Shown here piece by piece: positions 1-7,231 of a stretch of 64,000 nucleotides of DNA. Origin of the DNA: SAR86 cluster bacterium (lineage in GTDB: Bacteria; Pseudomonadota; Gammaproteobacteria; Magnimaribacterales; Magnimaribacteraceae); NCBI GenBank assembly GCA_016777005.1, contig JADHSF010000002.1, positions 1-64,000 of the forward strand, in the 5' to 3' direction. Position 1 is the first letter of the stretch. Every line of letters starts with the position of its first letter. A model generated the notes under the pieces. The model was not told the origin of the DNA and ran no database searches. It saw only the letters and a list, made by a program, of their open reading frames with translations. The translations under genes and the position numbers were made by a program.

Positions 1-388
1 CTTTTTCATCAAAGCACACGCAAGGCAGCAGAATTATATCTAAATCAGAAGGATCTATTTCCGGAGTGTCTACGGGCTCTAAAATATTATAAATATTAGC
101 TTTTAAGTCCTGATGGTCTTCTAGTAAACAAAATTTCATCATTTTTGAGTCTTCAGCTACTGTTGGTAAATAAATTGCGGAATCTAACCCAGCTAAATAT
201 TGAATTAATTTTTGGGTAGGCATTTCGTTGCCTATAGACCAATAACAGGCAATTTTCTGACCTTTAAAATAATCCTTATAGCTAACTACCAGATTGAGTA
301 ATTTTTCTTCAGCAGCTAGCAGATATTCCTTAGAAATAGATTTTCTAGATTCAATAAATTTTTTCCTGAGTTCGGATTTAGTAGCCAT
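1..388 (-). CDS. fau: 5-formyltetrahydrofolate cyclo-ligase (partial, C-terminus outside window)
   Basis: The reverse strand from the ATG at 388 reads MATKSELRKKFIESRKS and stays open to the window edge for about 129 residues, so the ORF track missed it. The N-terminal LRKKF...R pattern, the YWSIGNEMPTQKLI stretch, the LP strand and the EPVDTP...DIILLPCVCFDEK segment follow the FAU/MTHFS family layout. The enzyme converts 5-formyl-THF to 5,10-methenyl-THF with ATP in the cytosol. It lies directly downstream of the 6S RNA locus, as ygfA does in E. coli, and is probably co-transcribed with it. The catalytic C-terminal part (usual length about 190 aa) is not visible. Confidence 0.85.
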   Translation of the reverse strand, partial: MATKSELRKKFIESRKSISKEYLLAAEEKLLNLVVSYKDYFKGQKIACYWSIGNEMPTQKLIQYLAGLDSAIYLPTVAEDSKMMKFCLLEDHQDLKANIYNILEPVDTPEIDPSDLDIILLPCVCFDEK

Positions 389-392
389 CGAT

Positions 393-570
393 GGTGTTTC
401 CCAGATTACCGTTGTTGCTTACTGCCCTGAACCGTACAGTTCAAGGCGGTGACCCCGTCAATTTATCAGGCTTCCCATTAGATGGGTATGCACAACAGAA
501 ACTTTTCAGAATCCCCTATTATTTTTTTATCGGCTCGAGAGTAGTAATAACTGACGAATAAACCAGGAAA
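393..570 (-). ncRNA. ssrS: 6S RNA
   Basis: This stretch between zapA and the cyclo-ligase gene has 6S-like features on the reverse strand. The presumed 5' end TTTCCTGG can close a stem with the 3' end CTGGGAAA. The segment GAGCCGATA matches the E. coli 6S 5' arm, and GCCTTGAACTGTACGGTTCAGGGC resembles the 3' half hairpin of E. coli 6S (CCTTGAACC...GGTTCAAGGG). A perfect TATAAT lies 7 bp upstream of the presumed 5' end. 6S RNA binds sigma70 RNA polymerase and represses transcription in stationary phase. The ends are estimated to within about 5 nt. Position and length (about 178 nt) fit the gammaproteobacterial zapA-ssrS-ygfA arrangement. Confidence 0.85.
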
Positions 571-577
571 CAGAAAA

Positions 578-583
578 ATTATA
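578..583 (-). promoter_or_regulatory. -10 element of the 6S RNA promoter
   Basis: The reverse strand reads TATAAT here, 7 bp before the inferred 6S 5' end. The -35 region would fall inside the last codons of zapA, and I do not see a good -35 hexamer there. Confidence 0.6.
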
Positions 584-597
584 ACCTATTATTGGCT

Positions 598-891
598 TCA
601 AAAAGCCAAAGTTTTTAACTGTTTTTGTATTTCTTCAGTAAGATTCTCTAAATCTTCGTTCATTGCCTCATCTCTTGTGCCATTAGATAAGTTCTTAAGA
701 TATTCATTACTGATATTTAATGCTGTGATTATCGCGGCTCTTTTTTCATCTAAGCCAGAGCCTTCTTTAACTTCTGTTAATTTATTATCTAAAAAAACAG
801 CTGCCTTTTTGACTTCTTCAGACTCTTCAGGAGGGCAGGCTATTTTATAACTTGAACCTAAAATTTTTACAGTAGTTGTCTCTTTACTCAT
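598..891 (-). CDS. zapA: Cell division protein ZapA
   Basis: This 97-aa protein has the ZapA layout: a short N-terminal beta part (TVKILGSSYKIACPPEE) followed by a helical region with the conserved KRAAIITALNISNEYL stretch and a C-terminal coiled coil. ZapA binds FtsZ and promotes bundling of protofilaments at the Z-ring. Its ATG overlaps the stop of the upstream coiled-coil gene by ATGA, so the two are translationally coupled. 6S RNA and the cyclo-ligase gene follow downstream, a classic gammaproteobacterial order. Length matches the family (about 100 aa). Confidence 0.9.
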   Translation of the reverse strand: MSKETTTVKILGSSYKIACPPEESEEVKKAAVFLDNKLTEVKEGSGLDEKRAAIITALNISNEYLKNLSNGTRDEAMNEDLENLTEEIQKQLKTLAF

Positions 892-1142
892 GAGATGCTC
901 TTATATTTTTTTATTATTCTTGAGATTCCATCTTTTGCAACTTCAAGATTCTCTGATAATAAATTATTCTCTTTTGAAAGCTGAAGATTTTTTTTTGAGA
1001 GATGTTCGTTAACCTCTTTTAGTTGTTGACTCAATTTAATGAGTTCATGAACCTCATTTTCTAGATTTTCAAATTTATTTTCTTTCATTTTGCGGTTTAA
1101 GTTTAACTTTGAACGTATTTTCTTGCTACCATGTTTTACCAT
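888..1142 (-). CDS. TIGR02449-type small coiled-coil protein
   Basis: This is a small, highly charged protein whose segment NLENEVHELIKLSQQLKEVN and the following leucine-spaced region predict one long coiled coil. It resembles the TIGR02449 family found immediately upstream of zapA in many gammaproteobacteria and is somewhat ZapB-like. Its function is unknown, and a division link is inferred only from the ATGA overlap with zapA. The start is uncertain. The listed ATG at 1142 adds a basic 18-residue leader; the internal ATG at 1088 gives 66 aa and fits the family length better. Neither start has a clear Shine-Dalgarno. It is divergent from pepP. Confidence 0.65.
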   Translation of the reverse strand: MVKHGSKKIRSKLNLNRKMKENKFENLENEVHELIKLSQQLKEVNEHLSKKNLQLSKENNLLSENLEVAKDGISRIIKKYKSIS

Positions 1143-1171
1143 ATTAAGTACTTAAATTAATCAAAAGTGAA

Positions 1172-2476
1172 ATGACATTAAATTTTTCTGAAAGAAGAGA
1201 TCTCTTAGCAGATAAAGTCTTAGAAGATTCAGCAATTATTGTTTCTGCTGCATCAGTGAAATCAAGAATCTCTGATACTGAATATTCTTACAGGCAGGAT
1301 AGCAATTTCTATTATTTATCAGGTTATGAGGAGCCAGAATCACTTATCTTGATCAGGCCTAATCAAGACAAGGAAAGATTTGTTATTTTTTGTAGAGATA
1401 GAGATCCATTAAGAGAGCAATGGGATGGGTTTAGAACGGGTCAAGAGGGAGTCATTCAAGACTATGGAGCAGATGCAGCTTATAGCATTAACTCTATTGA
1501 TGAGATTATGCCTAAACTGCTAGAGGGTACTAAAAATATTTATTTCTCTATGAGCGCTCCTTGTGGTGTGGATGCCAAAATAAGTAGCTGGATAGAGGAT
1601 ATTAGAAAGAACACAAGATCTGGTGCAGAGCCTCCCCAGAACCTCCTTTCTCTTGATTCAATACTTCATGAAATGAGATTGATCAAAGAAAGTGATGAGA
1701 TGGACTTAATGAAGAAGGCTGCAAATATAACTACTGAGGCTCATATAAGGGCAATGCAGTCAGTAAGACCTGGAATGTATGAATATCAACTCGAAGCAGA
1801 ATATTTATATGCATTTAATAAGAATGGAGCTCGTTCACCAGCTTACAATTCAATAGTGGGTGGGGGCAATAACTCTTGCATACTTCATTACGTTGAAAAT
1901 AATGCTGAATTAAAAGATGGAGACCTAGTGCTCGTAGATGCTGGATGTGAATATCAATACTACGCATCAGATGTGACACGAACCTTCCCAGTGAATGGCA
2001 AGTTTTCGCCAGAACAAAGAGAAATCTATTCGATTGTCTTAGAGGCCCATAAGCAATCCATGGAACAGGCTAAGCCGGGCAATAAATGGAACCTTATGCA
2101 TGAAAAGTCTGTTGAAGTTATCGTAGAGGGACTTCTTTCTATTGGTCTTCTACAAGGCTCAAGAGATGAGATTATCGATAAAGGTGAATATTCAAAATTC
2201 TATATGCACCGAATAGGTCATTGGTTAGGAATGGATGTTCATGATGTTGGCAGTTATAAACAAGATGGAGACTGGAGACCGCTTGAAGAAGGAATGGTTA
2301 TGACAGTTGAACCAGGTATTTATATATTAGATTCTATGGAGGGTGTGGATGACAAGTGGAAGGGCATTGGTGTGAGAATAGAGGATGATATAGCTATTAC
2401 AGAATCAGGATTTGAGATATTAACACCCGATGTTCCCAGAACTATTGAAGAAGTAGAACAAACAGTCCAAGGTTAA
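1172..2476 (+). CDS. pepP: Xaa-Pro aminopeptidase (aminopeptidase P II)
   Basis: The 434-aa protein has an AMP_N domain (about residues 1-140, with YRQDSNFYYLSGYEEPE) and a C-terminal M24 'pita-bread' domain. Metal ligands are visible: Asp in LVDAGCEY, Asp in ASDVTRTFP, His in MHRIGHWLG, Glu in TVEPGIY and Glu in RIEDD. It removes N-terminal residues preceding proline, using two Mn(II) ions in the cytosol. Length matches E. coli PepP (441 aa). The ubiH start codon follows its stop directly (TAAGTG), indicating a pepP-ubiH operon. The ygfB gene that precedes pepP in E. coli is absent here. Confidence 0.93.
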   Translation: MTLNFSERRDLLADKVLEDSAIIVSAASVKSRISDTEYSYRQDSNFYYLSGYEEPESLILIRPNQDKERFVIFCRDRDPLREQWDGFRTGQEGVIQDYGADAAYSINSIDEIMPKLLEGTKNIYFSMSAPCGVDAKISSWIEDIRKNTRSGAEPPQNLLSLDSILHEMRLIKESDEMDLMKKAANITTEAHIRAMQSVRPGMYEYQLEAEYLYAFNKNGARSPAYNSIVGGGNNSCILHYVENNAELKDGDLVLVDAGCEYQYYASDVTRTFPVNGKFSPEQREIYSIVLEAHKQSMEQAKPGNKWNLMHEKSVEVIVEGLLSIGLLQGSRDEIIDKGEYSKFYMHRIGHWLGMDVHDVGSYKQDGDWRPLEEGMVMTVEPGIYILDSMEGVDDKWKGIGVRIEDDIAITESGFEILTPDVPRTIEEVEQTVQG

Positions 2477-3652
2477 GTGGATTATCAGGTATCAATTGTA
2501 GGTGGAGGAATTACGGGTGCTTTACTAGCACTTTATCTTGGCAAGGCAGGAATAAAAGTCTGTTTGATTGATAAAAATAAACCCTCTGAATCTATTTCCA
2601 ACCCCGCTGTAGGAAGAACCGCTTCACTCAATCTTTCTTCAATTGAAACTCTAAAGGAAGTTGGGGTTTGGAATATTATTCAACAAAATTCTAAAACCTT
2701 CGACGAAATATTTGTCTGGGATTCGGAAGGTTCATCATCTGTCCAGTTTAAAGCTACAGAGATATCAAGAAATAATCTAGGAGCAATAGTTCATAACAAT
2801 ATTATTCTTGAGGCTCTATTTAAAGAGGTAAAAAAACTCTCAGATGTTCATTTAATTGAAGAAGAATCAGTTAAGAATCTAACAGATGATCGTGACGGTG
2901 CGGTAATCATAACTGAGTCGGGTCTTAAAATTACTTCTGAAATAACCGTAGGCGCTGATGGTTCCCTGTCGCGTATTAGAGATTTGTCTAAGATGTCTAT
3001 AAGAACTTGGAGCTATCATCAATTAGCTATAGTTTCTTCTGTAATAACTGAAGAGCCGCTCAAAGGGACTGCTTATCAAATATTTACAGACACAGGACCC
3101 ATTGCTTTGTTGCCTTTATCTCACGAAGAGAACCTCGCTTCTCTGATATGGTCAACGGATCAGAGTTATGGAGAGAAACTCCTAAGTCTAGATAATGATT
3201 CTTTAATGTATGAACTGCAATTAAAAACAGAAGATAGATTTGGAGCAATTAAGCTTAATGAAGAGATCAGATCCTTTCCCTTGCATCAACTTCATGCAAA
3301 AAAGTTTTTTCAAGGAAGATCGGTACTAGTAGGTGATTCTGCTCATACTATCCATCCTTTGGCAGGTCAGGGCTTGAATCTAGGGATAGCTGATGTAAAA
3401 GCATTAGCAGAATTGGTTATTCCAGCTAATAGGTATGGGAAGAACTTGTATGATGAAAATATACTTGAAGCATACAGCAAAAAAAGAGAGCCAGAGAGTT
3501 ACAAAATGATAGCGTTGATGGAGGCTTTTAAGAGGGGATTCGGTTCTGAAAATCCTTGGGTTAAGCTCGGAAGAAATTTTGCTTTCAACTTTGCCGGAAA
3601 GGCTAAGCCATTAAAGAGAAGGCTTATAAAAGAAGCGGCAGGTATTATTTAA
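2477..3652 (+). CDS. ubiH: UbiH-family FAD-dependent ubiquinone biosynthesis hydroxylase
   Basis: The protein shows all three flavoprotein hydroxylase signatures: [19 protein letters not shown] (dinucleotide fold, residues 8-26), [11 protein letters not shown] (DG motif) and [20 protein letters not shown] (GD motif). It belongs to the UbiH/UbiI/VisC group that hydroxylates the ubiquinone ring. The position after pepP supports UbiH, but the paralogues cannot be separated with certainty here. The start is GTG, directly abutting the pepP stop. The E. coli partner visC/ubiI is missing downstream. Its 3' end overlaps the convergent rpmG by 8 bp. Confidence 0.85.
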   Translation: MDYQVSIVGGGITGALLALYLGKAGIKVCLIDKNKPSESISNPAVGRTASLNLSSIETLKEVGVWNIIQQNSKTFDEIFVWDSEGSSSVQFKATEISRNNLGAIVHNNIILEALFKEVKKLSDVHLIEEESVKNLTDDRDGAVIITESGLKITSEITVGADGSLSRIRDLSKMSIRTWSYHQLAIVSSVITEEPLKGTAYQIFTDTGPIALLPLSHEENLASLIWSTDQSYGEKLLSLDNDSLMYELQLKTEDRFGAIKLNEEIRSFPLHQLHAKKFFQGRSVLVGDSAHTIHPLAGQGLNLGIADVKALAELVIPANRYGKNLYDENILEAYSKKREPESYKMIALMEAFKRGFGSENPWVKLGRNFAFNFAGKAKPLKRRLIKEAAGII

Positions 3653-3800
3653 TTTTACCTTCAGTGTAAAGCACGTGTTTTCTAACAACAGGATCAAATT
3701 TTTTGATTTCCATCTTATCAGGCATAGCGGATTTGTTTTTATCTGTTGTATAGAAATGACCTGTTCCAGCTGAAGATACTAGTCTTATTTTCTCTCTCAT
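3645..3800 (-). CDS. rpmG: 50S ribosomal protein L33 (zinc-free form)
   Basis: This 51-aa ORF is too short for the ORF track. The reverse strand from the ATG at 3800 reads [19 protein letters not shown], then [19 protein letters not shown], a clear L33 sequence. It contains no cysteines, so it is the C-minus form without the zinc ribbon. The start overlaps the rpmB stop as ATGA, which means coupled translation. The last codons overlap the end of ubiH on the opposite strand. It is a large-subunit protein near the E site. Confidence 0.95.
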   Translation of the reverse strand: MREKIRLVSSAGTGHFYTTDKNKSAMPDKMEIKKFDPVVRKHVLYTEGKIK

Positions 3801-4033
3801 ATCTTTTCTCCTTTGGATCTTATGTCTGCTAGCACTTTATCAATACCGTTTTTATCTATGGTTCTCATGCCTCTCGCTGAGACAGTAAGGCTTATATACC
3901 TATTTTCTGATTCGACCCAAAACTTATGTTTGTGTAGATTAGGCTGGAAGGTTCTTTTGTTCCTATTCTTCGCGAACGAAACATTATTTCCCGCTTGAGG
4001 TTTTTTACCGGTCACTTGGCAGACTTTGGACAT
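3797..4033 (-). CDS. rpmB: 50S ribosomal protein L28
   Basis: The 78-aa product starts [17 protein letters not shown] and contains [17 protein letters not shown] and [14 protein letters not shown]. It aligns along its full length with E. coli L28 (78 aa). L28 is a large-subunit protein. It forms the rpmB-rpmG operon with a 4-bp overlap. A good sigma70-type promoter lies upstream on the reverse strand (TATAAA at 4067-4072, TTGCTT at 4090-4095, 17-bp spacer). Confidence 0.97.
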   Translation of the reverse strand: MSKVCQVTGKKPQAGNNVSFAKNRNKRTFQPNLHKHKFWVESENRYISLTVSARGMRTIDKNGIDKVLADIRSKGEKI

Positions 4034-4066
4034 AACTTTCTTAAATAATTCTCTATAGAGTCGCGT

Positions 4067-4095
4067 TTTATACTAGAAGCATTGACAGAAAGCAA
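4067..4095 (-). promoter_or_regulatory. Promoter of rpmB-rpmG
   Basis: On the reverse strand TTGCTT (4090-4095) and TATAAA (4067-4072) are separated by 17 bp, about 34 bp upstream of the rpmB ATG. It interleaves with the divergent coaBC promoter. Confidence 0.6.
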
Positions 4096-4112
4096 GAATA
4101 AGCCGTTATAAT
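4082..4112 (+). promoter_or_regulatory. Promoter of coaBC
   Basis: A consensus TTGACA (4082-4087) and a consensus TATAAT (4107-4112) are separated by 19 bp and placed 22 bp before the coaBC TTG start. A GAGGA Shine-Dalgarno lies at about 4123-4127. The long spacer is the only departure from consensus. Confidence 0.65.
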
Positions 4113-4134
4113 CTTGTACATCGAGGAATAAAAT

Positions 4135-5337
4135 TTGGAATCCTTAGTTAATAAAAACATTATATTGGGCGTTACTGGTGGAATAGCAGCTTATAAATCA
4201 GCTGAAATAGTCAGGCATTTAAAAAAATCAGGAAGTTCTGTGCGTGTTGTAATGACTGCATCTGCAGAAGAATTTATTACCCCCTTAACCATGCAGGCTT
4301 TATCTGGAAATAGAGTTTCCACAGAGCTTCTTGATGTTGAAGCAGAGGCCGCAATGGGCCACATTGAATTAGCGAAATGGGCTGATGGCATCCTAATAGC
4401 ACCAGCAACCGCAAACACATTGGCTAGACTTTCTTCAGGCAGAGGAGATGATTTACTATCGACTGTCACCCTTGCTTTTGACGGACCAATTGCCTTGGCT
4501 CCCGCAATGAATCAAGCTATGTGGAGAGATTCTAGAACTCAAGGAAATTTGGATAGCCTGATTGGTAATGGCTTCACTATTTGTGGGCCAGATTCAGGTG
4601 AACAGGCATGTGGGGATGTCGGTCTTGGAAGAATGTTAGAGCCCATTCAAATATTAGATATCTTTTCATCGTTATTTGATAAAGGAATATTGCTAGGAAA
4701 AGACGTACTAATAACTGCAGGTCCAACCCAAGAGCCCATTGATCCCGTGAGATTTATCACTAATAGGAGCTCTGGAAAAATGGGGTATAACTTGGCAGAG
4801 TCTGCAGTCCAAGCGGGTGCAAAGGTTACCCTCATTAGTGGTCCTGTAAATTTAGATCCTCCTTCAAACTGTCACCTTGTATCTGTTAATACAGCAAAAG
4901 AAATGCATGAGGCAGTTATGCATCATATACAAGGCAAAGATGTTTATATTGGTACAGCTGCAGTGTCTGACTATAGTCCAATAAAGTCTCATGATTCAAA
5001 AATTAAGAAAGATGGAAGTCAGTCCGCAATGGTTCTTGAGTTAAAAGAAAACCGAGATATTCTTAAATCTGTAAGTGAATTAAAAGAACGACCCTATGTC
5101 GTCGGGTTTGCCGCTGAAACAGACAACTTAATCGATAATGCTAAGAAAAAGTTAAATAATAAACACCTTGATTTAATAGTGGCTAATGACGTGTCTGATA
5201 AAAATATAGGTTTTGATTCTGATGATAATGAAGTTACTCTTATTACTCAAAAGGAACAGAAGCTTTTAGAGAAACAAACTAAAAAGAAGATTTCAAATAA
5301 AATAATAGAGTTCATATCAGGGAGAATAAATGATTAA
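4135..5337 (+). CDS. coaBC: Bifunctional phosphopantothenoylcysteine decarboxylase / phosphopantothenate-cysteine ligase
   Basis: This 400-aa protein carries both domains. The N-terminal CoaC flavodoxin-like half (about 1-185) has GVTGGIAAYKSAE, the APAMNQAMW motif and the ACGDVG substrate-clamp region. The C-terminal CoaB half has TAGPTQEPIDPVRFITN and SSGKMGYN. It makes 4'-phosphopantetheine in CoA synthesis. The TTG start is chosen because the product then begins MESLVNKNIILGVTGG, as in relatives, and a GAGGA ribosome site precedes it. It overlaps the next gene by 8 bp, suggesting co-transcription. Confidence 0.95.
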   Translation: MESLVNKNIILGVTGGIAAYKSAEIVRHLKKSGSSVRVVMTASAEEFITPLTMQALSGNRVSTELLDVEAEAAMGHIELAKWADGILIAPATANTLARLSSGRGDDLLSTVTLAFDGPIALAPAMNQAMWRDSRTQGNLDSLIGNGFTICGPDSGEQACGDVGLGRMLEPIQILDIFSSLFDKGILLGKDVLITAGPTQEPIDPVRFITNRSSGKMGYNLAESAVQAGAKVTLISGPVNLDPPSNCHLVSVNTAKEMHEAVMHHIQGKDVYIGTAAVSDYSPIKSHDSKIKKDGSQSAMVLELKENRDILKSVSELKERPYVVGFAAETDNLIDNAKKKLNNKHLDLIVANDVSDKNIGFDSDDNEVTLITQKEQKLLEKQTKKKISNKIIEFISGRIND

Positions 5338-6607
5338 ACTAGCTAAACCAGAGAGTGTGGGAATTTCATCAGAAAGACTTGCAAATATAGGAGACTCTAT
5401 GAGATCTCTTATCGATTCAAAAAAAATACCAGGAACAGTTACTCTAGTGGCGAGGAAAGGAGAGGTTGTCCATTTTGAAGCTAATGGTAAAAGAGATATA
5501 GAAAGAGATTTGCCTATGGAAATTGATACTATCCATAGAATTTATTCTCAATCCAAGCCAGTTACAGGAGTCGCTTTAATGATGCTATTTGAGGAAGGAA
5601 AATTCCTTATGACTGACCCTGTTGCAAAATATCTTCCTGAGTTTTCAGATATGCAAGTTTACGCAGGCGAAGAGAATGGAAAGATGAAGACTGAAGCGGC
5701 AACTTCACCTATTACTATTCAACAGCTTGCTTCACATACTTCAGGTTTGTCATATTCATTCATACCAGGTCCGGTAGGCGCTATGTATATCGCCGAAGAA
5801 GCCGAGAGAGGTTTGGGAAATATCCCAAGCGCTGGCGGAATGCTTTTCCCTGAAGGCACAAAACCACCTTTCAGCAATCTTAGGGAATGGACTAAAGCAC
5901 TAGCAGAACTACCTTTAGTTGCTCAACCTGGAACTGTATGGAATTACAGTGTTGGAATGGATGTTATGGGAGCACTCATAGAAGAATTAGCTGGAATGAC
6001 ATTCGGTGATTTTCTTCAGAAAAGGATCTTTGGCCCTCTTGGCATGGAAGATACCGGTTTCATGGTCCCAGAAGAAAAACTGAATAGATTTTCAGCGAAT
6101 TATAGTCCTCTACCGGACAATATGATGCTTACGGATGATCCTGAAAAGTCAGGTTACAGAACACCACCTCAACTTGAATCTGGTGGCGGAGGACTAGTAA
6201 GTACAGTAGGAGACTACCTGAAGTTTGCGCAGATGTTATTAAACAAAGGTGAATACGAAGGAAAAAGGTATTTAGGGAAAAAGACAGTTAAGTTCATGAC
6301 TGCCAACCATATGGGTTCAGTAAACGCTAATGAAGGTCTGACCAGCCTTTTCAATATGCTTGGGAACGGATATCAAGTACAAGGTATGGGATTTGGTGTA
6401 ACGGGATCAGTAGTTGTAAATCCCGCTCTTACAGGTCTACCGGTTTCAAAGGGGGCTTTTAGCTGGGGCGGCGCAGCCAGTACTCATTTTTGGATAGACA
6501 ATAAAGAAGATCTTATTGGTATTGTTCATACGCAACTTTTACCTGATGGAACATATCCTGTAAGAGAACTGATGCAATTAGCTACCTACCAAGCAATTAT
6601 CGATTAG
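5330..6607 (+). CDS. Serine hydrolase, class C beta-lactamase / class VIII esterase family
   Basis: The 425-aa protein has a beta-lactamase-like serine hydrolase fold. The catalytic SxxK is SQSK (about residues 73-76), followed by an ASHTSGL stretch and a YSV motif in WNYSVGMDVMG replacing the YxN of beta-lactamases. There is no signal peptide, so a cytoplasmic esterase is more likely than an antibiotic-degrading enzyme. The Tyr-Ser-Val motif points to the class VIII carboxylesterase group. A GGGAGA ribosome site lies in the end of coaBC and the start overlaps that gene. A bidirectional terminator follows. The natural substrate is unknown. Confidence 0.85.
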   Translation: MIKLAKPESVGISSERLANIGDSMRSLIDSKKIPGTVTLVARKGEVVHFEANGKRDIERDLPMEIDTIHRIYSQSKPVTGVALMMLFEEGKFLMTDPVAKYLPEFSDMQVYAGEENGKMKTEAATSPITIQQLASHTSGLSYSFIPGPVGAMYIAEEAERGLGNIPSAGGMLFPEGTKPPFSNLREWTKALAELPLVAQPGTVWNYSVGMDVMGALIEELAGMTFGDFLQKRIFGPLGMEDTGFMVPEEKLNRFSANYSPLPDNMMLTDDPEKSGYRTPPQLESGGGGLVSTVGDYLKFAQMLLNKGEYEGKRYLGKKTVKFMTANHMGSVNANEGLTSLFNMLGNGYQVQGMGFGVTGSVVVNPALTGLPVSKGAFSWGGAASTHFWIDNKEDLIGIVHTQLLPDGTYPVRELMQLATYQAIID

Positions 6608-6615
6608 CAGGTAAG

Positions 6616-6648
6616 TAAAAAAAAGACGCTTGATGCGTCTTTTTTTTG
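6616..6648. terminator. Bidirectional rho-independent terminator
   Basis: AAAAAGACGC TTGAT GCGTCTTTTT forms a perfect 10-bp stem with a 5-nt loop. T-runs are present on both strands, so it can end the coaBC-esterase transcript and the convergent rpmE transcript. Confidence 0.9.
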
Positions 6649-6662
6649 ATTTTGATCTTTAA

Positions 6663-7133
6663 CTATTTTTCATCTGAAGGACTTTCTTCTTCAGTTGGTA
6701 GCTCTTCAGCGATAGTTTCTTCAGCCGGTGTTTCTTCTGCTGGCTCTTCATCAACAGGAGCCTCTACAGCTACAGCTTCTTCAACAACCACTTCTTCGAC
6801 AGGAGTTTCTGCAGCCACAGATTCTTCAGCAACTACTTCCGCAGCTATAACTTCCTCGACAGGAGCTTCTTCAACTGCAGTTGCCGCTTTAGTTCTATTA
6901 CCAAAACGTTTTTTGAACTTATCAACTCTACCGCCTTCATTTACAAATTTCTGCTTACCGGTATAAAAAGGATGCGAGGCAGAAGAGATGTCAAGCACAC
7001 AATATGGATATGTGTTTCCTTCCCACTCTTTTGTTTGATCTGTGCCTAGAGTTGAACGAATAAGAAAATACTCATCCACACTTGTATCGTGGAATAGTAC
7101 TTCTCGGTATTCTGGGTGAATTTCTTTTCTCAT
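6663..7133 (-). CDS. rpmE2: 50S ribosomal protein L31 type B with acidic C-terminal extension
   Basis: Residues 1 to about 80 are a type B L31 ([20 protein letters not shown], then [20 protein letters not shown]). They lack the CxxC zinc motif of type A; the single Cys in YPYCVLD is isolated. The remaining 75 or so residues are a low-complexity tail rich in Glu, Ala, Val and Pro (EEAPVEEV-like units). Normal L31 is 70-90 aa, so the tail doubles the protein. There is no frameshift, since it is one open frame ending at the terminator. The tail's role is unknown; a flexible acidic arm on the ribosome is an inference. Confidence 0.9.
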   Translation of the reverse strand: MRKEIHPEYREVLFHDTSVDEYFLIRSTLGTDQTKEWEGNTYPYCVLDISSASHPFYTGKQKFVNEGGRVDKFKKRFGNRTKAATAVEEAPVEEVIAAEVVAEESVAAETPVEEVVVEEAVAVEAPVDEEPAEETPAEETIAEELPTEEESPSDEK

Positions 7134-7231
7134 TTAATAATTTTGATGGTAAAAATAGGTCGGCGCATTATACAAGACAGATAATACAAGGCAAATGCAT
7201 AATTTAAATTAGAATGAACAATTATTAGTTT

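Noticed and set aside
5330-6607. Antibiotic-resistance beta-lactamase
   Set aside because: There is no signal peptide, and the Tyr motif is YSV, as in class VIII esterases, so resistance is not supported.
6646-6966. Ser/Thr-rich + strand ORF of 106 aa
   Set aside because: It is the antisense shadow of the acidic tail of L31; its low-complexity composition mirrors the GAA/GCA repeats.
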